DNA from: CAZSRL01 sp964609615
Lineage (GTDB): Bacteria > Bacillota_I > Bacilli_A > RF39 > UBA660
DNA: 64,000 nt
Direction of reading: 5' to 3'
NCBI GenBank assembly: GCA_964609615.1
Contig: CAZSRL010000003.1
Span: 14,042-78,041 of the forward strand
Position numbers and translations under genes: made by a program. This document shows positions 1 to 9,104 of the stretch, piece by piece. The number at the start of each line of letters is the position of its first letter. Position 1 is the stretch's first letter. The notes below the pieces were generated by a model that saw only the letters and a program-made list of their open reading frames with translations, was not told the origin of the DNA and did not search any database.

Positions 1-1
1 A

Positions 2-1261
2 TTAAATATCCCAGCACCAAAAGAAGAAAGTAACAGTTTAAGAGCACTTATATTTGATTCTTACTTTGATTCGTATAGAGGAGTTATTGCTCATATAAGA
101 ATAATGGACGGATCAATTAAAGTTGGAGATAAGATTAAAATGATGTCTAATAACGCTACTTATGAAGTACTAGAGTTAGGTATTTATACTCCTCATGAAA
201 AAAAATTAAATGAACTTACTAGTGGTATGGTAGGTTATATTAGTTGTAGTATTAAAAAGATAGATGATATTAATGTAGGAGATACAATTATTCATCAAAG
301 TGATAAAACAAGTGTTTCCCTACCCGGTTATAAACCAATGAAACAAGTTGTATTTTCTGGTATATATCCAATAGATAGTAAAAAATATGAATTATTAAAA
401 GAAGCGTTAAAAAAATTAAAATTAAATGATGCTTCATTTGTATTTGAACCAGAAACATCACTTGCTTTAGGATTTGGTTTTCGTTGTGGTTTTCTAGGAT
501 TACTTCATATGGAAATAATAAAAGAAAGAATAGAAAGAGAATTTAATATAGAAATTATTTTAACATCTCCTTCTGTTATTTATGAAGTAGTAAAAACAGA
601 TAATAGTGTTTTAAAAATAGATTGTCCTACTAAACTTCCTAATGCAACTTTTATAAAATCTATAAAAGAACCATATGTACTTGCTAATATATATGTTCCA
701 AACACATATATTGGAGCAATAATGAAATTATGTGAAGAAAAAAGAGGAATATATACCACAACAGAATATATAGATAAAAACAGAGTAAACTTAGTTTATG
801 AACTTCCTTTATCTGAAATTATATATGATTTTTTTAATAAATTAAAATCATGTACTAAAGGATATGCTTCATTTGATTATGAACCAACTGAATATAAGGT
901 GAGTGACTTAATAAAACTTGATATATTATTAAATGGAGAAATAGTGGATGCTCTAAGCATTATAACTCATAAAGATTTTGCTTACCAAAGAGGTAGAAAG
1001 ATTGTTGAAAACTTAAAAACAATTATACCTAGAACACTATTTGAAATACCTATTCAAGCTAGTATTGGTTCAAAAATAATCGCAAGAGAAACAATACCCG
1101 CTATGAGAAAAAATGTACTTGCTAAGTGTTATGGAGGAGATGTATCAAGAAAAAGAAAACTACTAGAAAAACAAAAAGAAGGAAAGAAGAAAATGAAACA
1201 AATAGGTAATGTAGATTTACCAAGCGATGCATTCCTATCAATACTAAAAAATGATGATTAA
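2..1261 (+). CDS. lepA: Elongation factor 4 (LepA), 5'-truncated by the window edge
   Basis: This is the C-terminal ~420 residues of the ribosome back-translocating GTPase EF4; the family is about 600 residues, so the G domain lies upstream of the window. The frame is open from base 2, and its first residues match the family's 'FDSYYDSYRGVV' segment just before domain II. EF-G-like domains III and V follow (residues 'LGFGFRCGFLGLLHMEIIKER' near base 465, family signature). The LepA-specific C-terminal region is basic and ends near 'RKRKLLEKQKEGKKKMK'. In Bacilli lepA is typically followed by hemW, which here lies 0.8 kb downstream after two inserted small genes. Confidence 0.96.
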   Translation, partial: LNIPAPKEESNSLRALIFDSYFDSYRGVIAHIRIMDGSIKVGDKIKMMSNNATYEVLELGIYTPHEKKLNELTSGMVGYISCSIKKIDDINVGDTIIHQSDKTSVSLPGYKPMKQVVFSGIYPIDSKKYELLKEALKKLKLNDASFVFEPETSLALGFGFRCGFLGLLHMEIIKERIEREFNIEIILTSPSVIYEVVKTDNSVLKIDCPTKLPNATFIKSIKEPYVLANIYVPNTYIGAIMKLCEEKRGIYTTTEYIDKNRVNLVYELPLSEIIYDFFNKLKSCTKGYASFDYEPTEYKVSDLIKLDILLNGEIVDALSIITHKDFAYQRGRKIVENLKTIIPRTLFEIPIQASIGSKIIARETIPAMRKNVLAKCYGGDVSRKRKLLEKQKEGKKKMKQIGNVDLPSDAFLSILKNDD

Positions 1262-1275
1262 TTTCATCTTTTTTA
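1246..1275 (+). terminator. Possible terminator after lepA
   Basis: A short stem GATGA/TCATC overlaps the lepA stop codon and is flanked by an A run and a T run (TTTTTT). Confidence 0.5.
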
Positions 1276-1286
1276 TATAAAAACAA

Positions 1287-1315
1287 TTGATTAATCTTTA
1301 GTTATTTGTTAGAAT
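1287..1315 (+). promoter_or_regulatory. SigA-type promoter for the 1356 gene
   Basis: A -35 box TTGATT (1287-1292) and a -10 box TAGAAT (1310-1315) are separated by exactly 17 bases. They lie just after the lepA terminator and 40 bases before an AGGAGG ribosome binding site. Confidence 0.55.
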
Positions 1316-1355
1316 AAATTTCATTAACTATTTATAGTTTATATAGGAGGAAAAC

Positions 1356-1781
1356 ATGAAAAAAGATAAAATAATTAAATATACAGGAGTAGGAGTAGTA
1401 TGTCTTTCATTAATGGGAAGCGGACTTTCTATTTTAGAAACTTCAATTAATCATAATGAAAAAATATGTCCATTTGTAACGATATTTGGTGTTGATCATC
1501 AAATAAATGCTATTAATGATGATATTAATAATCAAAATGAAGGAATATATGCTAGCTATGTTGAAAATGAAATTGACACTACTATTACTGATCCAGTTTA
1601 TATAAAACATAGTGATGGTACCGAAGTATATTATGCTCCTCTAGGGTGTAAATTAAAAATAATTGATGATAAAATAATGAGTGTTCATGAAGAAAATGTT
1701 GATCCATCTTATAATAATTCTGTACTTGTAAAACAATATGGAGAAATAAAAAAAGTATTAAAGATTAAAGAAGGTATATAA
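1356..1781 (+). CDS. Hypothetical membrane-anchored/secreted protein, 141 aa
   Basis: I do not recognise a family. The N-terminus is basic (MKKDKIIK) and followed by a hydrophobic stretch at about residues 9-27 (TGVGVVCLSLMGSGLSIL), consistent with an uncleaved signal anchor or signal peptide. The rest is acidic and hydrophilic, with two cysteines (near residues 38 and 98). A strong AGGAGG site lies 5 bases before the ATG, and the gene has its own promoter. It abuts the next gene (TTG start right after this stop), so the two are probably translated together. Confidence 0.6.
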   Translation: MKKDKIIKYTGVGVVCLSLMGSGLSILETSINHNEKICPFVTIFGVDHQINAINDDINNQNEGIYASYVENEIDTTITDPVYIKHSDGTEVYYAPLGCKLKIIDDKIMSVHEENVDPSYNNSVLVKQYGEIKKVLKIKEGI

Positions 1782-2027
1782 TTGAAAAATAATTTTTTAG
1801 TAGATAATAAAATATGTGAAGTAATTGCAACTTATAAAGATAATGAAACTAATAAAAACTTTATAATATATACTGATAATACATATAATAAAGATAATAA
1901 ATTAAATATTTATTCATCTCTATATATTTTAAAAAAAGAAGGATTAAAGTTAATTGAAATAAAAGAGAGCTCTGATAAAATAACTTCTTTAAATATAATT
2001 AAAGAAGTAATAAAAGATATTAAATAA
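1782..2027 (+). CDS. DUF1292-like small protein, 81 aa
   Basis: This small acidic-basic protein has the pattern of the Firmicute DUF1292 family: a short beta-rich domain with a 'FIIYTDN' strand, a second strand 'YSSLYILKK', then a C-terminal helix (IIKEVIKDI). Family function is unknown. The start is a TTG immediately after the upstream stop, with AAGAAGGT about 6 bases before it. The family match is by eye and moderate. Confidence 0.55.
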   Translation: MKNNFLVDNKICEVIATYKDNETNKNFIIYTDNTYNKDNKLNIYSSLYILKKEGLKLIEIKESSDKITSLNIIKEVIKDIK

Positions 2028-2050
2028 TAATTTTTATTATTATTTTTTTG
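2022..2050 (+). terminator. Terminator after the 1782 gene
   Basis: An AT-only stem AATAATAA/TTATTATT is followed by a T-rich run. It is weak because the stem has no GC pairs. Confidence 0.45.
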
Positions 2051-2062
2051 TTTATTTTTTTA

Positions 2063-2071
2063 TGTTATAAT
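2063..2071 (+). promoter_or_regulatory. Extended -10 promoter for hemW
   Basis: TGTTATAAT (TG-N-TATAAT) lies 21 bases upstream of the hemW ATG. No good -35 is visible, as is usual for extended -10 promoters. Confidence 0.5.
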
Positions 2072-2091
2072 GTTTATAGTAGGTGGTAGTT

Positions 2092-3201
2092 ATGAAAAGT
2101 GTATATATACATATTCCATTTTGTAGTAGTATTTGTTCTTATTGTGCATTTACTAAATGTCTATATAATAAAGAGCTTGTTAATAATTATTTGAATGCTT
2201 TAAAAGATGAAATAAATAGCACTTATGATGGAGAAATTATAGATACTATATATATAGGTGGAGGTACTCCAAGTTCTCTTGATATGTACTCATTAAACAA
2301 GTTATTTGATATAGTAAAGATATTTAATATGCATGATATATTTGAATTTACTTTTGAGTGTAATATTAATGATATAAATGAAGAATTATTAAAAATATTA
2401 AATAAAAATAGAGTAAATAGAATAAGTATAGGTGTAGAAAGTTTTAATGAAGATAATTTAAATTATTTAAAAAGAAAACATAATAAAAAAGATATATTTG
2501 AAAAAATTAAATTAGTAAAAGAAAGTTATTTTGATAACATTAATGTTGATTTAATATACGCTATACCTGGTGAATCTATGAAAGTATTAAAAAGTGAGGT
2601 AAAAAACATATTAAAACTTAACATACCACATATAAGTACATATTCTTTAATGATTGAAGATAATACTTTATTAAAAGTAAAAGGTGAAAAAAACATATCT
2701 GAAGAATTAGATAGAGATATGTATGATGAAATATGTAAAACATTACTTCATAATGGTTATAATCATTATGAAGTAAGTAACTTTGCTAAAAAAAATGAAG
2801 AATCAAAACATAATTTAAAATATTGGGGAAATAAAGAATATTATGGTTTTGGGTTATCTGCTCATGGGTATATTAATAATATTAGATATGAAAATACTAA
2901 AAATATGAATAATTATATAGATAAATTATATAAAAAAGAGGAATTGTTTTTATCTAAGAAAGAAGATATGGAAAATTATGTAATGTTAGGTCTTAGAAAA
3001 CTTAAGGGTATAAATATTAAAGAATTTTTTGATTTATATGATGAAAATATACAAGATATTTTTAATATACAGCAGTTATTAAGTGAAAAACTTTTATTAT
3101 TAGATGGATATTTTTTAAAAATAAGTGAGGATAATATTTATGTTATGAATGAAATATTAGGTAAAATATTTTATAAAACTAAAGATGATATATTAGAATA
3201 A
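2092..3201 (+). CDS. hemW: HemW-type radical SAM protein (coproporphyrinogen III oxidase-like, heme chaperone family)
   Basis: The N-terminus carries the radical SAM cluster motif CSSICSYCAF (Cx3Cx2C). It is followed by IYIGGGTPSSL (SAM-binding GGGTP), the 'ISIGVESF' and 'NVDLIYAIPGE' segments and the 'YSLMIEDNTLL' segment, all typical of HemN/HemW. At about 370 residues it has the HemW length rather than the HemN length (~450). HemW is a cytoplasmic heme-trafficking protein; no heme biosynthesis genes are visible here. I chose the ATG at 2092 because AGGTGG sits at 2081-2086; an in-frame GTG at 2083 lies within that site. Confidence 0.9.
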   Translation: MKSVYIHIPFCSSICSYCAFTKCLYNKELVNNYLNALKDEINSTYDGEIIDTIYIGGGTPSSLDMYSLNKLFDIVKIFNMHDIFEFTFECNINDINEELLKILNKNRVNRISIGVESFNEDNLNYLKRKHNKKDIFEKIKLVKESYFDNINVDLIYAIPGESMKVLKSEVKNILKLNIPHISTYSLMIEDNTLLKVKGEKNISEELDRDMYDEICKTLLHNGYNHYEVSNFAKKNEESKHNLKYWGNKEYYGFGLSAHGYINNIRYENTKNMNNYIDKLYKKEELFLSKKEDMENYVMLGLRKLKGINIKEFFDLYDENIQDIFNIQQLLSEKLLLLDGYFLKISEDNIYVMNEILGKIFYKTKDDILE

Positions 3202-3226
3202 TAATTAATACAATTATTATTCTTTT
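3196..3226 (+). terminator. Terminator after hemW
   Basis: An 11-bp perfect stem (GAATAATAATT / AATTATTATTC) with a 5-base loop is followed by TTTT and overlaps the hemW stop. Confidence 0.6.
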
Positions 3227-3247
3227 CATATTATTATTAGGTGATGT

Positions 3248-3900
3248 ATGTTGTTTTTAATATCTCATAGAGGATTTAATAGTAAATATAAAGAAAACAC
3301 TTTAGAGGGGATTAAATATGCTTTAAATCTTAATTATATAAGTGGAGTAGAGTTTGATGTTAGAGTAACTAAAGATAAAAGATTTGTTTTAGTACATGAC
3401 TTTTATATAGATAGAGTTACTAATAGTACTGGTTTAGTAAATCACTTAACATTAAAAGAGTTATTAAAATATAATTTTGGACAAAAACATATCCTTCTAA
3501 AATAACTACTTTAGATGAAGTTTTAAATATAAAAACAAATAAAATATTACTTTTAGAAATAAAGTTTTCTTATGATGAATATATAAAGGTAAGAAAAAAA
3601 TTTATAAAGTTAATAAAAAAATATATAAATAAACTTATATATATATGTTCATTTAATAAAAAAATAATAAATGATTTAAATAAATATATAAATAATTTAC
3701 TTGGTTATATTTCTTTTAAAAATATTTATTATAATAATATAATTGATTTTAATTGTATAAATTATATGTTTTTAAATAAAGATATAAAAACAAACAATAA
3801 AAAACTATTTATATGGACTATTAATTCTAAAGAAGATATAATAAATATAAGAGATGATTATTATATAATATCTGATTATCCAAACAAATTATTAGATTAA
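3248..3900 (+). pseudogene. Glycerophosphodiester phosphodiesterase (GDPD) with a -1 frameshift
   Basis: The first frame (3248-3505) encodes a typical GDPD start: LISHRGF with the catalytic HR, then YKENTLEGI (catalytic E), VEFDVRVTKD (metal-binding E/D) and LVHDF (catalytic H). It stops at 3505. The rest of the enzyme continues without break in another frame from about 3481 to the TAA at 3900, with 'TTLDEVL', 'LLLEIK' and the C-terminal 'FIWTIN'...'ISDYPNKLL'. Joined, the product is about 217 residues, near full length for the family. The break falls at a run of five A (3483-3487), where one extra A would restore the frame. It may be a recent mutation or an assembly/sequencing error. Confidence 0.8.
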
Positions 3901-3940
3901 TAATACATATTAATGTATAATATTAAAGTAGGTGGTGTTT

Positions 3941-4438
3941 ATGAAAAATTTATATATTGATTTTGATGGAGTTATTTTAGATACTATACCTCCATTATAT
4001 AGTTATTTAGATAGTTTAGGTATAGATAAAACTATTAGTACTCCTGAGGTTAGAGATGCGATTAAGAATTTTGATTTTAAAAAAATAATAAAAGATGATT
4101 ATATATTAAATGATAGTATTAACTGTATTAATATGTTAATTAAATCAAAAAGATTTAATATAAGTATATTAACTCATATTAATAGTTTAGATGAAGGTAT
4201 AGTTAAAACTAAATATATAAGAAAACATTTTAAGGATATTACAATGATTCTAGTTCCAAAAACAGTATCTAAAACTGATATGATACATACCAAAGATAGT
4301 ATATTAGTAGATGATTATGCTGGGAATTTAAGACAATGGGAAGCATCTGGTGGTATTGGAGTTAGATTTAATAATAAACTTAACGGAAAAGGGTTTAAAG
4401 TAATAGATAAGTTAGACCAGTTATTAGAGTTGTTTTAA
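3941..4438 (+). CDS. HAD-superfamily hydrolase, 5'-nucleotidase-like
   Basis: Motif I is IDFDGVILDT near residue 5 (nucleophile D and acid/base D), motif II is the 'SILTH' strand-end, and motif IV is SILVDDYAGNLRQW. The order, the short length (165 aa) and the 'VDD...N...W' ending resemble 5'(3')-deoxyribonucleotidase-like HAD proteins. The substrate cannot be fixed from sequence. The ATG at 3941 was chosen because AGGTGG lies at 3930-3935; an in-frame GTG upstream overlaps that site. Confidence 0.7.
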   Translation: MKNLYIDFDGVILDTIPPLYSYLDSLGIDKTISTPEVRDAIKNFDFKKIIKDDYILNDSINCINMLIKSKRFNISILTHINSLDEGIVKTKYIRKHFKDITMILVPKTVSKTDMIHTKDSILVDDYAGNLRQWEASGGIGVRFNNKLNGKGFKVIDKLDQLLELF

Positions 4439-4448
4439 AACAATAAAC

Positions 4449-4477
4449 TTTACAAAATGGTTATATTATCATATAAT
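4449..4477 (+). promoter_or_regulatory. Strong SigA-type promoter for the 4504-14755 gene run
   Basis: TTTACA (4449-4454) and TATAAT (4472-4477) are spaced by 17 bases. It is the first promoter before an almost uninterrupted series of same-strand genes with spacings of at most about 15 bases. Confidence 0.7.
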
Positions 4478-4503
4478 GTATAAGCGAGGGAGAGATAATC
4501 TAT

Positions 4504-5031
4504 ATGCAGATTAAAAAAATAGTTACTGGATATTTAGAAGAAAATTGTTATGTTATATATGATGATAAAAAATGCTTAATAGTAGATCCAGGTAGTGATG
4601 AAGAAAAAATAGATAAGTTTATTTTAAAAAATGAACTTAAAGTAAATGGTATATTAGTTACTCATCATCATTTTGATCACATTGGTGTACTTGATCATTT
4701 TGTTAGTAAATATAAAACTAAAATATATGATTTTAACAATGTAGAAAAGAGTTTTAAAGTAGGAGGATTTAGTTTTAATGTAGTACCTACATTTGGTCAT
4801 ACAATGGATAGTGTTACATTCTATTTTGAAGAAGAAAAGATAATGTTTACTGGAGACTTTTTATTTAAAGAAAGCATAGGTAGATATGATTTTGAAGATA
4901 GTGATGGAGTTGAAATGCAAAAAAGTATTAAACTAATTAAAGAATATGATCCTAAAATTAAAGTTTATCCAGGTCATGGAGACACTACTACATTAAAGTA
5001 TGAGTTTTCTAATAATGTATATTTAAAATAA
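4504..5031 (+). CDS. MBL-fold metallo-hydrolase (glyoxalase II/YqgX-like)
   Basis: The metal-binding motif THHHFDHIG (THxHxDH) lies near residue 57. A second ligand histidine is in TFGHTMDS, an aspartate in FTGDFLF, and a last histidine in YPGHGD. This is the standard YqgX/hydroxyacylglutathione hydrolase-like layout at about 175 residues, shorter than true glyoxalase II (~250). It is probably a cytoplasmic Zn/Fe-dependent hydrolase; the substrate is unknown. It is followed 14 bases later by priA with an AGGAGG site. Confidence 0.85.
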   Translation: MQIKKIVTGYLEENCYVIYDDKKCLIVDPGSDEEKIDKFILKNELKVNGILVTHHHFDHIGVLDHFVSKYKTKIYDFNNVEKSFKVGGFSFNVVPTFGHTMDSVTFYFEEEKIMFTGDFLFKESIGRYDFEDSDGVEMQKSIKLIKEYDPKIKVYPGHGDTTTLKYEFSNNVYLK

Positions 5032-5044
5032 TATAGGAGGAATT

Positions 5045-7222
5045 ATGATCGCAGAGGTTTTAATAGAATATAGTGTTAAATCACTAGATAAAACTTTTGA
5101 TTATCTAGTTCCTTTTAATTTGGAAAAAAAATTAAGTGTAGGTAATAAAGTAAGAGTACCGTTTGGTAAGTCATATGTTGAAGGATTTGTTTTAAGAATT
5201 AAAAATGAATTTGATGATAAAGTAAAATATAAAAATATTATATGTATTGTTAATGAAGAATTTATTTTAAATGAAGAATTATTAAAACTTGGTGTATTTA
5301 TTAAAAATAGCACTTATTGTAATTTAATAAGTGCTTACTCTTGTATGCTTCCAAAAGCTTTAAAAGCAAAAGATAAAGTAAATATTAATAAAAAATATAT
5401 TAGTTATTTATTAGTATGTGATAATATTTTAATAAAAGAATATATAACTAAATATAAAAGAAATGTTGGAGAAATTAAAATATTAAAAGATTTATTAAAT
5501 AAAAAAAAGGTTCTTAAAACTAATTATAGTTTAAGTAGTGTAAAGAATTTAGTTAATAAAGGTATTATTTATGAAGTAAAAGATGAAGTAAATCGTTTAT
5601 CTTTTAATAGTAGTAAAAAAATAAATGTTAGTTTAACTACTGAACAAGAAAAAGTATTTGAAAGTATTAATAATTCACATGGTAACAATGTATTTTTAAT
5701 ACATGGTGTTACTGGAAGTGGTAAAACTGAAATTTATATTAAATTAATTAAATCTATTATTAAAAATAATAAAAGTTGTATTTTGTTAGTACCTGAGATT
5801 AGTCTTACTCCTCAAATAGTATCTAGGTTTGTAAGTGAGTTTTCATCTAATGTAGCTGTACTTCATTCTAAACTCTCTGAAGGAGAAAAATATGATGAAT
5901 ATAGAAGAATATTAAACGATGAGGTTAATGTTGTTATAGGGGCTAGAAGTGCTATCTTTGCTCCCTTAAAAAACATAGGTTTAATAATTATTGATGAAGA
6001 ACAATCAAGTAGTTATAAACAAGAATCAACTCCTAAATATAATGCTATTGATATTGCAAAAAAAAGATGTGAGTATAATAATTGTAATTTAGTTTTAGGT
6101 AGTGCTACACCTAGTTTAGAAAGTTATGCAAGAGCAAAAAAAGGTGTTTATAAATTATTAAAATTAAATAATAGAATTAATAATATAAAAATGCCTAATA
6201 TAAATTTAATTGATATGAATAATGAAATAAAGAAAAGAAACTTTATTATTAGTGATGAACTTAATAATAAAATAATAGATAGATTAAATAAACATGAACA
6301 AGTTATTTTACTATTAAATAGAAGAGGATATAACACATATGTTAGTTGTAATAACTGTGGTTATGTATATAAATGTCCTAATTGTGATATTTCATTAACG
6401 TTTCATAAAAGTTCTAACGCTATGAGATGTCATTATTGTGGATATAGTAAAGTATTTAATGAAATATGTCCTAATTGTAATGAATCAAATTTAAAAACCG
6501 TTGGTTTAGGTACAGAAAAACTAGAAAGTATTATTAAAGAAAAATATAAAGCTAAAGTATTAAGAATGGATTTTGATTCAACAAGTAAAAAAGGAGCTCA
6601 TGAAAAAATTATAAATTCATTTAAAAATGAAGAATATGACATATTAGTAGGTACTCAAATGATATCTAAAGGATTAAATTTTCCTAATGTTACACTAGTA
6701 GGAATAATAAATGCAGATGCAGTACTTAATATACCTGACTTTAGAAGTAGTGAGCATGCTTTTGAACTTTATTCTCAAACTTCTGGAAGAAGTGGAAGAA
6801 GTAATAAACAAGGTGAAGTATGTATTCAAACATTTAATCCTGATAATAAAATACTTAATTATGTTAAAAATAATGATTATGATGGTTTTTATAATTATGA
6901 AATGAATATAAGAAAAAAATTAAAATATCCTCCATATTATTATTTAACTAATATAAAAATTATAAGTAGTGATTACACTATTGCTTCTAAAGAAGCAAAT
7001 AAAGTATTATTGTTTTTAAAAAATAAATTAGATGAAACACATATAATACTAGGTCCAACAACAGCATCTATGTTTAAAATGAATAATAAATATCATTTTA
7101 GTATTTTAATTAAATATAAAAGTGATAAAATATTAAATAGAGTATTATTAGAACTTAATGAAATATATAAATCAAATAATGTTGTAGTAGATATTAATAA
7201 TAATCCACTTAGTTTAATATAG
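5045..7222 (+). CDS. priA: Primosomal replication restart helicase PriA
   Basis: The protein has an N-terminal DNA-binding domain (~1-190), Walker A GVTGSGKTEIY near residue 220, and helicase motifs through 'GTQMISKGLNFPNV' and 'SQTSGRSGRS'. The eight-cysteine zinc domain is intact (CNNCGY, CPNCD, CHYCGY, CPNCN). At 725 residues it is slightly short of typical Firmicute PriA (~800). PriA reloads DnaB at stalled forks. Unusually, motif II reads DEEQ at 5993-6004 where the family has DEEH. The ATG follows AGGAGG by 4 bases. In many Firmicutes priA precedes def-fmt; here a fabK-like gene sits between priA and fmt. Confidence 0.96.
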   Translation: MIAEVLIEYSVKSLDKTFDYLVPFNLEKKLSVGNKVRVPFGKSYVEGFVLRIKNEFDDKVKYKNIICIVNEEFILNEELLKLGVFIKNSTYCNLISAYSCMLPKALKAKDKVNINKKYISYLLVCDNILIKEYITKYKRNVGEIKILKDLLNKKKVLKTNYSLSSVKNLVNKGIIYEVKDEVNRLSFNSSKKINVSLTTEQEKVFESINNSHGNNVFLIHGVTGSGKTEIYIKLIKSIIKNNKSCILLVPEISLTPQIVSRFVSEFSSNVAVLHSKLSEGEKYDEYRRILNDEVNVVIGARSAIFAPLKNIGLIIIDEEQSSSYKQESTPKYNAIDIAKKRCEYNNCNLVLGSATPSLESYARAKKGVYKLLKLNNRINNIKMPNINLIDMNNEIKKRNFIISDELNNKIIDRLNKHEQVILLLNRRGYNTYVSCNNCGYVYKCPNCDISLTFHKSSNAMRCHYCGYSKVFNEICPNCNESNLKTVGLGTEKLESIIKEKYKAKVLRMDFDSTSKKGAHEKIINSFKNEEYDILVGTQMISKGLNFPNVTLVGIINADAVLNIPDFRSSEHAFELYSQTSGRSGRSNKQGEVCIQTFNPDNKILNYVKNNDYDGFYNYEMNIRKKLKYPPYYYLTNIKIISSDYTIASKEANKVLLFLKNKLDETHIILGPTTASMFKMNNKYHFSILIKYKSDKILNRVLLELNEIYKSNNVVVDINNNPLSLI

Positions 7223-7234
7223 AGGAGAAATAAA

Positions 7235-8167
7235 ATGATAAATGAATTATTAAATATTAAATATCCAATATTTTGTGGAGCGATGAGTAGAATTACTTTA
7301 TCAAATTTAGTTAGTGCGGTAGGTAATGCTGGTGCTATTGGTTTTATAGCATCAGGAGCAATGAATAAAGAGGAACTAAGAAAAGAAATAAGAAAAGTAA
7401 AAGAATTATCAAATAAACCATTTGGAGTAAATTTATTTTTAAAATCTCCTGTTATTGATGATCTTGTTGATATAGTTATTGAAGAAAAAGTATCTGTTGT
7501 AACAACGGGAGCAGGTTCTCCAAAAAAATTTATTGAAAAACTAAAAAAAGCAAATATTATAATTATTCCGGTAGTACCTGATGAAATAACTGCTAAAAAA
7601 ATGGAAGATTTAGGCTGTGATGCAGTTGTTGTAGAAGGAATGGAAGCAGGGGGACATATTGGTGAGATTAGTACTTTAGTTGCTGTTAAAAGTGTTTTAA
7701 ATACTGTTAAAATACCAGTTATAGCAGCAGGTGGAATAAGTGATGGACAAACAGTAGCGGCTCTTCTTACTCTTGGTTGTTCTGGAGTACAAATTGGAAG
7801 TAGGTTCCTATTAGCAAACGAATGTGAAATAGATAAAAAATATAAAGATATAGTTATTAATAGTAAAGATACTATAACAACAGGAAGAACTTTAAATACA
7901 CCAGTTAGATGTATTCCAAATAAAATGACAGAAGAGTTTATTAGCTTAGAAAAAGAAAATATAATGGACAAAGAAAAACTAGAAGCACTAACATTAGGTT
8001 CCCTAGAAAAAGCAGTACAAGGAGATATAGAAAATGGATCACTTATGGCTGGTCAAATAATAAGAGTACTTAATAAAAAAGAAAGTGTAAATGATATAAT
8101 ACAAAGCATAGTAAAACAAACAAATGAAACATTAAAAAAAGCAAGTAAAATAAAGATGGGTGAATAA
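7235..8167 (+). CDS. fabK: FabK-type enoyl-ACP reductase II / nitronate monooxygenase family
   Basis: This is an FMN-dependent TIM-barrel enzyme. It starts 'YPIFCGAMSRIT', has the FMN-phosphate-binding 'VVEGMEAGGHIG' with the family's conserved histidine, and 'PVIAAGGISDG' and 'GVQIGSRFL'. Length (310 aa) and the C-terminal 'GSLMAGQIIRVL' segment favour FabK, the last step of fatty-acid elongation, over nitronate monooxygenase. The two are hard to separate by eye. No other fab genes are in the window. It is co-directional with priA (12-base gap) and nearly overlaps fmt. Confidence 0.82.
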   Translation: MINELLNIKYPIFCGAMSRITLSNLVSAVGNAGAIGFIASGAMNKEELRKEIRKVKELSNKPFGVNLFLKSPVIDDLVDIVIEEKVSVVTTGAGSPKKFIEKLKKANIIIIPVVPDEITAKKMEDLGCDAVVVEGMEAGGHIGEISTLVAVKSVLNTVKIPVIAAGGISDGQTVAALLTLGCSGVQIGSRFLLANECEIDKKYKDIVINSKDTITTGRTLNTPVRCIPNKMTEEFISLEKENIMDKEKLEALTLGSLEKAVQGDIENGSLMAGQIIRVLNKKESVNDIIQSIVKQTNETLKKASKIKMGE

Positions 8168-8168
8168 T

Positions 8169-9104
8169 ATGAAAAATAAAAAAGTTATTTTTATAGGAAC
8201 AACTAATTTTTCAGTAGAAATATTAAAACAATTAATTCTGTATACAAATGTAGTAGCTGTTGTAACAAAACCAGATACAAAAGTTGGTAGAAAACAAATA
8301 TTAACTCCAAGTGATGTAAAGCAATTTGCTTTAGAAAATAGTATAAAAGTATTTACTCCTATTAAACTAAAAGATGAAGTAGAAAATATATTATCTTTAA
8401 AACCAGATATTATAATAACTTGTGATTATGGAAAAATAATTCCAAAACAAATAATAGATTATCCAGAATATGGATGTATAAATATACATCCATCACTTCT
8501 ACCTAAATATAGAGGCTCAACTCCTGTTAATACCGCTATTAAAAATGGAGATGATAAAACAGGTATTACTATAATGTATATGGATGAAACATTAGATACA
8601 GGAGATATAATTAAACAAAAAGAAGTAGAAATAAATTTTAATGATAATGTTTTTACATTAAAACATAGATTAGCAAGTATTTCTTCAAGTTTTTTAATTG
8701 AAGTATTGCCTTTAATATTTAATAAAAAAAATGATAGAATAAAACAAGATGAATCATTATCCTCATTTACTAAACAACTAACAAAAGAAGATGAATTAAT
8801 TACTTTTAATGATAAATGTATAAATATATATAATTTAATTAGATCAATGAATCCAACTCCTGGATGCTATTTTACATTAAATAATAATAGAATAAAAATT
8901 ATAGAATGTAAAATAGGTAATGAAATTAATGAAAAATATGGTATAATTACAAATATAAATAAAGATAGTATTAATATATCTTGCTCTGATACAGAATTAA
9001 TTATTACTAAAATAAAACCTGAAGGAAAAAAAGAAATGTTAGTACGTGATTATTTAAATGGAATAAATATAAAAGAAATAAAAGGAGAAAAAGTTAATGT
9101 TTAA
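8169..9104 (+). CDS. fmt: Methionyl-tRNA formyltransferase
   Basis: The formyltransferase fold is recognisable from 'VIFIGTTNFS' at the N-terminus, the catalytic region INIHPSLLPKYRGSTPVN (conserved N, H and the SLLPxxRG loop) and 'TGITIMYMDETLDTGDII' with the conserved D. A smaller C-terminal OB-type domain follows from about residue 205. It formylates initiator Met-tRNA. Start: the ATG at 8169 lies 1 base after the fabK stop; an in-frame GTG at 8160 is a possible alternative. The 3' end overlaps the next gene by 8 bases. Confidence 0.93.
   Translation: MKNKKVIFIGTTNFSVEILKQLILYTNVVAVVTKPDTKVGRKQILTPSDVKQFALENSIKVFTPIKLKDEVENILSLKPDIIITCDYGKIIPKQIIDYPEYGCINIHPSLLPKYRGSTPVNTAIKNGDDKTGITIMYMDETLDTGDIIKQKEVEINFNDNVFTLKHRLASISSSFLIEVLPLIFNKKNDRIKQDESLSSFTKQLTKEDELITFNDKCINIYNLIRSMNPTPGCYFTLNNNRIKIIECKIGNEINEKYGIITNINKDSINISCSDTELIITKIKPEGKKEMLVRDYLNGINIKEIKGEKVNV

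Noticed and set aside
7093..7971. Long minus-strand open frame opposite fabK and the end of priA
   Set aside because: It is antisense to two clearly conserved genes, has no ribosome site and encodes a Ser/Leu/Ile-rich translation typical of a shadow frame.
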